DNA from: Verticillium longisporum
Taxonomy: Eukaryota; Ascomycota; Sordariomycetes; Glomerellales; Plectosphaerellaceae
DNA length: 64,000 bases
Assembly: GCA_019188255.1 (NCBI GenBank)
Contig: JAETXT010000006.1
Span: 496,001 to 560,000 of the forward strand
Direction: 5' to 3'
Shown one piece after another: positions 44,301-56,243 of the stretch (its first letter is position 1; each line of letters opens with the position of its first letter). The notes beneath the pieces are model-generated. The model was not told the DNA's origin, ran no database searches, and saw only the letters and a list, made by a program, of their open reading frames with translations. Both the position numbers and the translations under genes were made by a program.

Positions 44301-46775
44301 CGGTGTGGCACACAACATGCGTTCACCCGCTCACGTCCACCTGGGAAGCAAGCCTGGTGGCTGATTGTTGCTGACTGACGATGGTCACCGCCAGGGGCTC
44401 TGTTTCGACCACCAATTTCAATTGCCGTCAATTCGCTGCCAGTGGTAATGTGGGCGGGTGAGCAGCGCCGCAGGTCACACCATTGGTCGCCATATGGTGC
44501 GTTGTGTCTCATCGGCGTCTGCATCTCGAGGGTGTCGAGCTGCGATGCAGTGCAGCGAATTGTCCCGCAATACCACCCTCTGTCGCAATGGGATGAAGCA
44601 AACCAGGGTCGTTCCTTGAAAGAAAGCATGGACGTCGGTGATAAGAAGGGCACATATGGGCCACTGCCTTGGCACGGCTTGAACCAACACTTGCACCTCT
44701 GGGTCGAATATGATGACTTCTTTCGTCACAAGGCGATGGATGGGTCGGGCGAACGGGCAGGAGATTGACCCAATGCCAGGTGGGATGGTCCAACGTGTCA
44801 TGGTGCTTGTGTGATGGCGGCATCGAGCCTGTTGCTGCATAGTCGGCCGAGTCTTTGCCAACTGCCCAGACATTGTCGCCGCGTCTTGTCCGTGGCAACA
44901 TCAACGGATGGGAAGAGGTGTGGGCCAGGCGGGCCGGCTATCGTCTTCCCGAGTCGTACGCAGGGACAGAGGGCAAAAGCGAACGCTAGGCCATCGGGAT
45001 GCTGGTAGAACAGACCACAACAAGCGTTGGCATGGGCCATGTCCCCGACGGTTCTTTTAGGGGGGGCCGTCATTGTCGTCCGAGAGAGAGCAAGGCTAGC
45101 GATTCGGCGTTCCATACGAGAGGAGTACGGGGGGACAAAGAACGGAAAAGGGACTCGAAGGCGTACAATACGAACGCATTGGCAGCGGGACAAGGTGATG
45201 GGCGGGACAATCATGAAGAAAAAGGGTCCCCTATGACAACATTCTGGAGTCGACAACTGGAGACAGCGCAAGATCAGCAGCGGATCTTTGAAAATCCCCG
45301 GCGCCAGCATCGGGGGCCTTTTACATCAGCATGGGCAGGTCGATTGGCTGGGACACGGTAGGCTCGTCTTCGGCGTCGTCCGTTCCGACCAATCAACAGG
45401 TGCTCGCTGCTACCCTGTCAAGCCAGCCGAGCCTGCCCTGTCATGCCGGCTCAGCACACCTGCTCTTGCTCAGCTGAGAAGAGGCAGCCAAGCACACCAA
45501 CGCACAGGGAACCAGCGTTGAGGGAATTGGGGGGATGGACGGCAGGAAGGGAGGAGAGAGAGCGTGTGGGAAAGGGAAAGGACTGAACATGGATAAGCTC
45601 GGGCCAAGCCGCTTCAGGGTGCCTCTCTGTCGTGCTTGCCTTTAGGGCTCTCCATCTAGCGGTGACTGCCCTATCAGACGTGTAAAACCCGTATCCCATA
45701 GCGCCTGCCCTGCCGGAAACTGAACTGGGGAGGGGAAGGAGGGAGGGGGGGGCCAGGAAGGGCCGTTGGTGACCTAGTGGGCAGCAGGACAGGGCAGCTG
45801 TGATGCATCCATCACCCGCGCTCATCCCACTCCGTCACCCATGCAACCTAACCTAACGCCCTGGTTAGTGCATCCATGTTGTCCTGGTCGCCAGCTTGTT
45901 AGGTTACGGCCGGCTCCCGCTAGCTGATCTGACCTGACGACCTGAGGGGGGTGTGGAGGGGCCTTGGATGGTGAGGTGCTTGGTGCTGCTGCCGCTTGCT
46001 GCGTGCTTGGCTTTGCTTTTCTCAGATCATTCTCCATCTCCATCTTCGCCTGGTGTTATTTACTGATGTCGTGCCCACCTCTCCCTCGTCTCGCACCTAC
46101 TCCCGTCCGCCCCTTCATCTTCTCCCACCCACTCAATCTTGGGATAGAGCCTGGGCAAGGCTCTCTTCTTGACCACCCAATCCACCTTGTCGTGTCCTCC
46201 TACGACCACCCTCGCGGTATCGTTTCACTACGACCCGCGCTTGCTCAATAGGGCCTCTCACAGACCCCAATCTCCTTGCTATCTGAAGGTGTTTCCCCGC
46301 CACCCGCAGGCATAGCGCTGCTTGAACGCGACCGCAATTCGGATCACTTGTGCACCGTGCTATCCGCGCCTTGTCACCATCACCTTCGCCGTCGTTGTAG
46401 GAGGCAGCTCGTTGGGGGCAAAAAAGGGCACCAGAAAAGGCACCCGAAAGAAGGAGTGGCATCCACCTCGTCCACGCACGGACTGCCGCCAACACCAACA
46501 CGAACAAAACCCCTCTGCCTCTGCCTGACGACTCGAGCAACCCTGGCTTCGACTGCTGTGCCTACCTGGTTTCTCATCACCCTCCAGCCATTCGGTTCGG
46601 CCGGTTCTTATTGTCCGCCGACCCGCATTCTTCGCCTCACAACCCCTCTCTCTCTCTCTCTCTCCCTCTCGTTGGGTTGTAGAGCAAATCTCTCCTGACA
46701 GCTGCGCCTAACCAACCATCAGTGCTGGCGAGAAATCACTCTCCTGCTGCCTGACGGCTCCCACGATCCAACACT
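41342..46775. other. Long gene-free region (about 5.4 kb)
   Basis: No open frame here has convincing codon structure or motifs. The right end is presumably the long pyrimidine-rich leader of the gene at 46776, with a (CT)n microsatellite at 46646-46664. No transposon ends, tRNA or rRNA were recognised. Confidence 0.5.
46646..46664 (+). repeat. (CT)n microsatellite
   Basis: Uninterrupted CT dinucleotides in a pyrimidine-rich stretch about 115 nt before the next ATG, a position typical of fungal promoter/leader CT tracts. Confidence 0.8.
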
Positions 46776-47849
46776 ATGTTGGAACCCCATTCGCATAGGC
46801 GTCCTCTGGATTCCTCCTCCGTCTACAGTCACTCACGCTCTCGAACGACTTCATCCAACACCTTCCCAGTCCAACTACCAACGCCAATGCATCTGCAACA
46901 GCCATATGGGCTGCCGCATCAGCAGTCTTACAACCGACGATGTCCCTCGGTCAACTCCTTTTCGACCACATACAGGGTTCCGCCCCCGGCCGCCTATCGC
47001 ACTTCTCCCCCCAACGACCTGCGCCGATCAACATCATCCCGCTCTGGCGGCGCTCCTGCCCAGGCAACGGGCTACGTCGCCCTTCTCCGAAAGCAAAAGG
47101 CCACCGTCTGGTGCGACCGGTCCCAGTATGAAGATCCTCGCCTCCTAGCCGCGCAACGTGCCGCGAAGCTGCGCGCCAATATGGAGATGGTTGGTGGTCA
47201 GCGCACTGCTTCGGGCTCGTCTGGTCCTAGTGGACGCACCACTACCGGTATCAGCGCGACCGGCAAGGTTGCTGCGAAGATTCGCCACCACGGCAAGCCC
47301 GGCGTCGTTGGATATGCACCAGGCGAAAACCACATTGGGGTCGGCGGTGTTCCCATGCGTCTCAGCGCCACCGAAGTCGAGGCCGAGAGCAGCGACGACG
47401 ACGATGCGGCGGCGGCTGCCGCGTCACGGCTGCACCACCGCAGAACGGGGAGTAGTGGACGCAGTAGCACAGCCAGCCGACGTGGACTCACGTATCGCAC
47501 TTCGGGTGCCAGCAACGGGCCTAAGTGGAGTCCCGGCGACACACCTGAGAGGACTGGCAGCATTGTCGAGGAGCGACCGGGAGGAGAACAAGTTCTTGGT
47601 GACGCAGCGAGCGAGAAAGCCAGGAGCATGGCTAGTGGAAGCAGCGGCGAGCGGGCAGACGCTGTGGGCGAGCTTGGAGGTGGCAGCAACCCTGCTGCTA
47701 GATTGGCCAGCAATTCGCTTATGAACTCGACAGTGACTCGCGAGAAGAGCGTCAAGACGGTGGATGAGCTGAGGAGGAGAGGCAGCGTCGATGAGCGCCC
47801 CAGTTCCCTCAACACGACTGGACGGCTGTACATCGCCAACCCTGATTAA
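46776..47849 (+). CDS. Conserved fungal protein of unknown function (Ser/Arg-rich)
   Basis: Intronless, 357 aa, mostly disordered (Ser, Arg, Pro, Gly). The central block looks constrained: YVALLRKQKATVWCDRSQYE, then DPRLLAAQRAAKLRANMEMV and VAAKIRHHGKPGVVGYAPGE, followed by NHIGVGGVPMRLSATEVEAE. The single Trp-Cys pair and the KIRHHGKPGVVGY segment are the best landmarks. No catalytic motif, signal peptide or helix bundle seen. I believe such proteins are conserved in Sordariomycetes but cannot name the family. Confidence 0.78.
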   Translation: MLEPHSHRRPLDSSSVYSHSRSRTTSSNTFPVQLPTPMHLQQPYGLPHQQSYNRRCPSVNSFSTTYRVPPPAAYRTSPPNDLRRSTSSRSGGAPAQATGYVALLRKQKATVWCDRSQYEDPRLLAAQRAAKLRANMEMVGGQRTASGSSGPSGRTTTGISATGKVAAKIRHHGKPGVVGYAPGENHIGVGGVPMRLSATEVEAESSDDDDAAAAAASRLHHRRTGSSGRSSTASRRGLTYRTSGASNGPKWSPGDTPERTGSIVEERPGGEQVLGDAASEKARSMASGSSGERADAVGELGGGSNPAARLASNSLMNSTVTREKSVKTVDELRRRGSVDERPSSLNTTGRLYIANPD

Positions 47850-49516
47850 GAGAAGCAGACATTGGTGGACGGGGACGTGTCACTTTCGTTTACTGGAGAT
47901 ATCCTTTCCTTCCCGTTTCTTGGCTTTTACTTTGCATTATCCGGCGTTGGCAAGGGGGGGAGGGCGGAGGATGATACCATGCGGGTCGACCTGCCGAACT
48001 GACTACATTATGGTCACTTATTCTCATCACACACATATGTATACCTACAATCGCTCAACCTCTGATTTTTGTTCTACAACACTGCGGCTGCGGAACAAAA
48101 GTAGTGACCAAAGCCGGCAAAAGGACCATAGTTTACGGTATTTGGGGAGGGTCGCGGGGTCCTTTTGCTGTGGTAATTGTTGTTTGAGGATATTGATTGA
48201 TGCACGATGGAAGCCCAGAGGAAGTCGTTCTCACGAACGCCACGTTTGGCACAGATGATTCTCGAACGCGATGGGCGCAACCACCAGCCGGAGAGACGCA
48301 CTTGTCTGCTTCGGGGACAGAGTGCTAGCGGTGTTGCCGACACCTTGAGGCTGTCTGCGGTCAGCCCCACGCGCAGAGGCGAGTCAGTGCTGCTGCACCC
48401 GCGCAAGTTACGTTGCATCAGGGCTTGAACTCTGTCGCCGCTTTGGGACGAGATTGAAAGCGTGGGCTGCGGGGAAGTTGAGTGGCTTTAATTAGGTCGA
48501 GGCATGAACTCTGTCTGCACCTCTTGAAGATCGTGTTCGTACTGCAATCTGGCTGAAATTGCCTGAGATCTGAAGAATATCGAAGTCTGATAGTTGGAGC
48601 CAAGCGACCAGAGAGTTCAGGCCAGTCTCAAAGGAGGGGCTCACTCGACCAGGGCTCGAAAAGTAGACTGCAAACAAGGGATCATATGCTCGTTGATGAT
48701 ATAGGTACAGTCTATGATATAGGCACATCAAAGAAGCCAAGAAAAGTCAAATTCATGAGAACCACGATGTCTCGCATGCGATGCAACTGGTTGCTCACCG
48801 ATTCTCACCCCTGCTTGTTACTTACCGGACTTCCCGGGTGCTCCTGTGTTGGAAGGTAGGTAATCAGCCTACCGAAGCGGAAGGAAGGGTCTTTCCCCAC
48901 CTCTCAGCCACAGCCACAGCCACAGCCGCAACTGCCACAAGGTCTCCAGCAACACCTTGCTCTGGTGCACGGATCATTGTATGGACATGGTACCGGCCCA
49001 AATGGCCAGACGCGACCCTGGCTGTAGAAGACGCCAGATGGACGCGTCTTTCGCGTCAAGGAGGCCAGGGTCATTATTGTTCCCTCATCAACGGCCAACC
49101 ACTATAACGACGATACATCGACCAAGAGGCAAGAGCGACTGCCAACGTTCAACCAGTGTCGTCGCCAAAGTACGAATGAACAGCAGGCTTTCTAATAATA
49201 ACCAGCAATTCTGCTTTCTGCTTCGACCTGATACCCACCTGTGTTTCTCCCTCTCCAACCTCCTGATCGCCGACAGTCTCGAACGAACTACAATCTATCA
49301 CGCTCCATCAAACCTGATAACAGTCACGAACCAAAGCCAAACTCCAATAGCATTCCCATATTCAAGCTCAAACAATTGTGCTATAGGCCCGGACGTTCGA
49401 ATCGGTCTTTCCCCCTCAAGCGCCCATCAACCTCTTGACCATACACGTGCTCGGTTGCGTGTACGATATCTGACACTATTTTCGATTTCAAAACATACTG
49501 GAACGAGTCTGCCGAA
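47850..49516. other. Intergenic, promoter of CAF-1 subunit gene
   Basis: About 1.7 kb, no gene recognised. Confidence 0.45.
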
Positions 49517-51519
49517 ATGCCGATCACCGACTTCTTCACCGAGCGTCTGAAGGAGAGAGACCCGAACATCCTTAAGAGAAAGTCGATCGAAATCTCCAAC
49601 AGTGACGAACAGAACACCGTTCAGACATCATGCAGTGCCAGAGCCCGATCAAGGAGCTCTTCCCTCAGTTCTATCGCTAGCGACGATTTTCAACAACTCG
49701 AGAAAGGTGAGCAGTCCTTCGTTGGATCAATCGCCAGGTGCAGTGTACTGACTGCTGTCTTCTAGAAGCTTCATCGACCCCCAAGAAAGCCAGATTCCAG
49801 TCGTCACGCCTGACGGCAAGCCCGGGCTCCCTCACAGATGCTGACTCGAGTCGCAACTCTCCTTCCCCAAACCATACGCCAACAGACATTACGTCCTCTC
49901 ATGATTCCAAGAAGCCAAAGATGGCTTCCAGTACTCCGGGCAAGACAGCCGCCCCAACGAGCGCGCCGAGCAAGCGCAAACGCATAACACCAGCCGAGAA
50001 GAAGGCACAAGAGGACGAAAAGGAGAAAAAACGAATTGAGCGAGAGGCGAAACGCCGCGACATCGAGGAGAAGAAGGCAAAGGCAGACGCAGAGAAGGAG
50101 GAAAAGAAAAAAGACCGCGATGCGAAGCGGCACAAGAAGGAAGAGGAGGCCCGCAAGGTCGAGGAGGAGAAGGCCAAGAAGGAGAGGGCACAGCCAAAGC
50201 TCAACATGTTCTTCAAGACGCCTGCCACACCGAAGAAGGAAACACCAGCATCCGAGACCGCCGATAAGCCCGCCGTCGAACCAAAAGAGGATGGAGCCGA
50301 ATCTCCACGACCAGCGAAAAAGCAGGCTACAAAGTCAGAGTACGAGAAACTTTTCAAGCCGTTTTTCGTGAAGACGGATGTTGTCATGGCATCCAATCCC
50401 TTCGCTATGGATGAAGACGCGATCCAAACAAAATCTCGCCGACTCGATGAGTATATATCAGCAAACGACAAGGCCGCCACCAAAATATCTTTCGACCCGG
50501 TGAATGCATTCCAATTCGTCAAACAACCTGCAGCACGCGGCAGGATCCACGAGCCCGTTCAGACAATCATTAAGAGAATGAGGGCGGCTGCAGCGCTCGC
50601 CGAGTCAAAAAGCAACATTGATGAGCAGGAGGCCATCAAGAAACAGACACGCGAGCGCCTTTCCAAGATTCCAATGAAGGTCCTCTGTTTCCAGACAGAC
50701 GTGCGTCCACCGTACCGCGGAACAATCACACTCCAACCACACACTGCGGGGTCCCAGGCCCTGCGCAAGATCGCTCGCAAACCAACAGCTCGCGCAATGC
50801 CCGTCGACTACGACTATGATTCAGAGGCTGAATGGGTCGACGAGCCCGGCGAGGACCTTGACCTCGATGATGAGGAGGAAGAGGATCTGGACGAGGGTGA
50901 CGAGGTAGCCGGCCTCATTGACGACAGTGATGCCGTCGAGCACACACGCTTCGCAGCCAGCACACTTGAGCCACAAAGCACCGGCCTCTGCTGGGAGAAC
51001 CGCAAACGTCTCGGACCCGTGGCCACGACCTACAAGCACCGCTTGGAGTTCATCGTAGGCGGTAAGATACCTCGCCCCCTGTACAGACACTTCATTGGAA
51101 CTAACGCATGGAATCAAGATCGACTGGAACGTAACCACGGACTAGACCCCTTCTCAACAGCCTACTGGGAGTCTGAGGCCCCAGCCAAGGCCAAAGCGCC
51201 TTTGGTCGACCCGACGGCGACAGCGGCCGCCGTCAAGGGCGACGAGGAGGCCACGAAGCAGGTGCTCGACGGAATCTCTGCTGCCGATCTACTCAAGATT
51301 AAAAAGGCAATTGTGCGCAACTATGAGACGACGCCACGAATTTCTCGCCTCGGCATGCTGGAGACCCTCGCCGCTAGTGAGGTCGACGGGATCACGATCC
51401 GCGGCAAGAGCATCACGAGGCAGAAGGTGAAGCAGCTCCTCGACGTCATGACGGAGCGGACGGGCGGGAAGAAGAATGTGGCTGTGCAGTGGTCACTGCG
51501 TCAGGGATTTGAGATTTGA
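49517..51519 (+). CDS. RLF2: Chromatin assembly factor 1, large subunit (CAF1A/p150/Cac1)
   Basis: Histone chaperone subunit that deposits H3-H4 on newly replicated DNA. Exons 49517-49706 and 49766-51519 give 647 aa. The N-terminus MPITDFFTERL resembles a PCNA-binding motif, and a canonical PIP box QPKLNMFF starts at residue 206. Between them lies the long charged KER region (Lys/Glu/Arg coiled coil, about 120-200). The acidic CAF-1 domain starts at VRPPYRGTITL and contains a long Asp/Glu run (DLDLDDEEEEDLDEGDE), followed by a C-terminal winged-helix region (DLLKIKKAIVRNYETTPRIS). The order PIP-KER-acidic-WHD matches Cac1. Confidence 0.92.
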
Positions 51520-51997
51520 CGTGGCGCCGCCGGTAGCCCGTGTGTATATCAGGATGAGATGGGTCGGTGGAGTTTATGAACTAGACGGGCAGCTCGTCGT
51601 GACAGCACGCGTGAGCATGGCCCGTTTACATGATGATGGCTTGGAGTTTGGAGGTGATCTTAATCCGTCGCCGTCGTGGCTACGACTGGGCCTGAAGCCG
51701 CAATGGCTTGAATGATGATATTCAACCTGACCCAGGAGAGAACCTTGTTGGTGCGAGCGTGAACAAATATGGAATGAGCCACAACATTTCAACTAGCTCT
51801 CAAAACGTGCAAACAAGAATGTAGCTACGAAGCTGCAAGAAAGGAGGTGGAACTCAAAGCAGTATCATTCCCATATCTTCGTGTACTCAAACATACTCTC
51901 ACATGCCGCTTCCAGCCCCTCGCGCAGGAAGAGAACCTACAGCGACCCCGCGAAATAGAACTCATCAAACCAACCCCGTCCATACAGCCGCAGATCC
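51520..51997. other. Convergent intergenic spacer
   Basis: 3' ends of the CAF-1 gene and the F-box-like gene; nothing else seen. Confidence 0.45.
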
Positions 51998-53457
51998 TCA
52001 AACGGGTTCCCCGGCGCCAGCACCCTGCGCACGCCCGGCCCCTGGCCGCCTCCCCCTCGAGATCCACCCGGCGCTCGTCTCCGTAAAGGCCTGCCACCCC
52101 CTGAGCACGACCTTGAACTCGGGCGTGAAGGCCGGCAGGAGGACGACGCCGCCGGGCTCCCGTCCTGGGTGCGAAGTGCTAGCGCTGCACCAGGGCCGGA
52201 CTTCGACCTCGTCCCACGCCCAGAGGCCGTCTGGGCCGACGGGCAGGGAGACGGAGAGCCTGTGGGCGATGGAGGGGGGGATCCTGGTCCAGAGGTCACG
52301 GAACTGCGGGAGGAGGCGGCGCTGGATGGGTTCGTGGCCGTCGAGCCAGAGGGAGATGCGGCGCAGGGCGGGCAGGGCGGGCGGGGCGAGGGCGCGCCAG
52401 AGGGCGGGGCCGTGGATGTGGAGGAAGTCTGGGGCGCCGGCGCGGAGGGCAATGTTGAGGGTGCGGAGGTGCGGGAGGTAGGCGTAGACGGGGTGGGTTG
52501 CGCGTCGGTGGCGGCGGATGAAGAGGGCGTAGAGGGTGTCCTTGTCGGTTATGGTGAGGGTCGCGGACTTGTGGAGGGACGGCAGGGACTCGATGTAGCT
52601 GCGGGAGGCAAGGGGTCAGGCTCGTTGGTACGGTTTTGGCATGTGGCATATGGCAGTGTGGCACGTGAGAACGCGACATGTGGTCGTGACGTGAGGGTGT
52701 CGGGCGGCAGGCAGTTTGAGACATGGGGCGTGGAGTGTGTGGCAGAGGGCACAGTTGATGGAAGATGGACCTACATTCTCTGGCACGACAGCAGCAAAGG
52801 GATGCAAGAAGAGAGCCCGTCTTGTTTCTCCTCTCCGCTGCTGTTGGGTGTGCGTCTTTGACGCATGGACTCTTGGCACTTCCAGTGGTTACACCACGAG
52901 GATGTCATGCGGTCATACCATTTTGGATGATTCTGGACCCTCGGTTGTGGGTAAAAGTCGTGAGCGAGGCCCGTCTGGCAAGTGTCGTCAATGCTATCAT
53001 GGTCCGTCTCGCAGAGAGCGAACCGAAGTTCGCCGTCTTCAAGGTAGACATGGCGGTTGAGGCCGGCACACTGCCAGAACTCAGCAAAGATCTGTTGGCG
53101 GATTTCCAAAGGCAGCTTGCGGAAGAACGAGGACTGGCCCTGGTTGTGTGGTGCTTGTTTGTGCCGAGGACTTGCTGTACATGTCTCTGATGGTGTGACA
53201 GAGGTTGCGGCGGAGTAAGAAGACGGACTGGACCTGAGGGAGTGTGAAGAAGAGCAGGCATCCGAATCCTCGGGGGATGAAATACCCGAAGCGGATTCCG
53301 GGAGGAACGTGAAGCTGCTCGTAGAACTTCTCTTCGCTTCGGTCTCAGCAATGCGTTCCGCGATTGCTCGACGCCTACAGGCTGATCTTTGAGCACGGAT
53401 GAAATTCCGGGCCTTTTGTGATACGGCCTGGTACCGCGAGGACTCGGTGGTAGCCAT
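51998..53457 (-). CDS. F-box-like DUF7730-type hypothetical protein
   Basis: 427 aa from exons 53457-52775 and 52598-51998, with a 176-bp intron (GTAGGT donor, CAG acceptor), longer than others in the window. A disordered basic/Ser-rich N-terminus (1-105) precedes SSFFRKLPLEIRQQIFAEFW, the F-box-like helix of this fungal group. The intron falls inside the conserved LLLSCQRIYIESLPSL helix, which is only restored after splicing. The C-terminal half has HLRTLNIAL and LRRISLWLDG leucine-rich-like strands. Possibly an adaptor; no function known. Confidence 0.7.
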
Positions 53458-56243
53458 ACTGCTGTGTAAAGGGTATAATAGCGGGCGAAGTACAGCTCAA
53501 CGGAACGAAAGACGCAAGGAGACTCGGGTACGAAGCTATCCAAAGCAAGTTATGACAAAGGCAGCATATATAAAAGGGACCAGCAGGGTATGAAGAGGAG
53601 AACAAGCGAGGTCAGAGTGGACATCGATGGCCGTCAATAGGGTCTTCTTTGGCTCAGGGAAGCGGACGCCAACACCATATAAAGCCAACAAGGTGTACGC
53701 CGCCCCCGAGCGTCTCATAACGAGAGCACGAGGTGGACGCCCGAAGAGGATGTGGAGAGTTGGCCAGAAGCTTTGGTGCGTTGCAATACAACGTCTTGGA
53801 AGCTGCTAAGATATGGGCTATTTCCTGGCGCATGCCAACATGAGGGAGGCCCGACTCAAGGTTATCCGATCAGGTGTGCTCCTTGCCAGGCATACCGAAC
53901 GTGCTCTAACATGGTTTCCCATGGGATGGTACCCCATGGGGCCTCTCTCCCTCTTGTTGTGCATCGTGCTCACGCAAAAAACAATAACTCCTTGGACAAT
54001 CTTCGGCGAGTATCCTCATAGGCTCGGAATCCGCATGCAGGATGTGGTCCAGTACGACGGCGCAGCCATTGCTGTGTAACCCCGTCCCAGGCTGTTGGTT
54101 CCAGCTAACAGCCAGCGCCCAACCAGTGGCCAGCTCAGGCACCAACTCGCCCGTTCTGGACAGGCGTTCCTCTGCACGGCTCGACTCCACAGAGGGCTGC
54201 AGGCCAGTCGGAAGGGCTCACGGTGATCGGCGCCATCTCTGTTCCCGAGGCTGAGTGGCCGATCCAGGATGCGCGTATGCTAGGGTTGATCCAAATGCGA
54301 CACTTGTGATGCGGCATCCTGACGGCGTCACGCGGCACAGGTGGTCAAGGTGTGGCCACCCCCGGACGCCGTCTCGTTCCTCGCACGGGTAGCAAAGGCC
54401 TAGACTCTGCGCCAACTGGCACAGGTGGCTTGCGGGCGCATCGTGTTTGAGACCGGCGTGATTTCTCTGGCCGAATCCTTCCTCCATGGCAATTCTCCGC
54501 GCTCGTCGGACAGTATTGAAGCGAAGAAGATGCGCTTGCGTGATCGGTTTTCGACTTGACAAAGAGGCGAGATTGTCGGAGGGACGGTCCGGGGCCAAGG
54601 CGAGCGGGTTCCTGCCAGTCGACTGTCAGCTCGCCACCAGAGTTTCTCTACACAGGTCGATCCTTCGCGGCTGGTGTCTCATCATGGGAACTTGTTCACG
54701 AGGTGACTCGTGTAAGCTTAAATTTCAGTGTATGGCATGTCTCAGGCATGCGGTGTACTCGACATGGAGCCAGCTGAACAGGGCCCGCACACGATCTGGC
54801 GGACTCGGCAGAGACGACGGACGGGACTGCAGCCACAACCGGTCGAGGTCACTCGCCAAGGCGAATGTGACCATTAGGTTCTAGGCATCTGATGGGAAAC
54901 ATGCATGGTAAAGATGCATGGCAATCAACAAGAATCCTCAGGCGAACTTGCACCAACAGAGAAGGCCGCGGTTGGTGATAGTTCGGGGGTTGCAGAACCA
55001 GGTTGCCACTTGGGCTGCTGAGGTTGGTGTTGGTCAGTGTTCCAGTGGCAGGGAGCCCTGTTGCATCGACATGGGACCACTGACATCGAGTCAAGCCATT
55101 GAAAAAGAAATCCAATAAGCAGCATGTCGAAGATCTGCTGTCCCCACAAAGGCAAAACCGTTCTCTCGTACACGACCCTCTCCGAGGAGAGAAACGAGAT
55201 GGGGAGACGGGAAGCGATAGTATCATTACCAAGACGTTGGGGGATGCCGTTGGTGATATCGTACGATGAAGTGTGACAGCTGCAGGAGGCATTGTTGACG
55301 CACGGAGGCGGTCGTTCCATGCCACGGGGCACTATTTCGACGATGCATGAGACGATATGCATGCTGTGATGGAGTGCCAGGCAGGCTCCATGTTGATGGT
55401 GCTCGAGAGATTGCAGGAGGGAGGTGTTGTTTGTTCACTAGGTAGGTAGGTACCGAGGCAGGTAGTGGGTGTCGATTTCCTGAGGTGCTTCGAGAGCAGA
55501 GGAGGGAAAGCTCCTGGCGCCCAATGAGAAGCTGCCTAAGCGCTACAAACCTCGGTCTGATTTGCTCATTGGTCGTCGCCGGATCTGCACATCAGTGGTC
55601 AAGCAACACGCGGGGGCCCTGTCGGCGGCCGGGCCCTACCCAATCCCCTTCTGTAGAGGCCAAGACGTCAGTGCCCGTCACCGTCCACTATCGGGAAACA
55701 ATTTCATGGCCCTGCCGCTCGTTTGCCCATTGCTTCTGCGTTTGTCTCTGGCTGTCTCTGCTTCATGCTGTCGATCATGGACGATCTCTGATTTTCTGGA
55801 ACCGTTTTTTGTTCTGTTTCGTTCGAGGGGTTCCCTGGTGCGGGCTACCTAGGTTACAGGGTACTTTATCTACCTAAGGTACCTACCTACCTACCTAGGT
55901 ACCTACCTACCTAGGTACCTAGGCACCTAGGTATGTGAGTTCGGGAGCTTAAGCTCAGAAGTCTGGCTCCCCCACCTCTGTGACCACCCCAACGGCTTTT
56001 CCCATCGCGGCGCACCTTCAACTTCTTGGTCTGCATTTCTGCTGACCACCGGCCGGTCGTTCTCCTCCTCCTCTGCCACCCCTCTCCACCGTTGTTGGCT
56101 GGAACGCTCGTCGACCGCGATCCATCTCTGTTGGTCCTTCGAAAACCGTGCGCGCCCAGCACCCCATGGCGCCCGGTACGCCTTATCCGATTCTTTCTCG
56201 ACAGCCATCTCGGCTTCGACTGCTGTAGCATTGATCCTACGCC
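53458..56243. other. Divergent intergenic region with ACCTAGGT repeats
   Basis: About 2.8 kb without a supported gene. Contains the ACCT/AGGT-rich tract at 55870-55933 and TATA-like boxes near 53572 and 53690 that I cannot link to a gene. Confidence 0.45.
55870..55933. repeat. ACCT/ACCTAGGT tetranucleotide repeat tract
   Basis: Tandem ACCT units interrupted by palindromic CCTAGG, about 310 nt upstream of the SPX-EXS gene start. Shorter tracts of the same kind occur near 55440 and 23604. Confidence 0.85.

Noticed and set aside
44069..44653. 194-aa minus-strand frame in the gene-free 41.3-46.8 kb region
   Set aside because: Overlaps several equally long frames on both strands and shows no protein-like composition.
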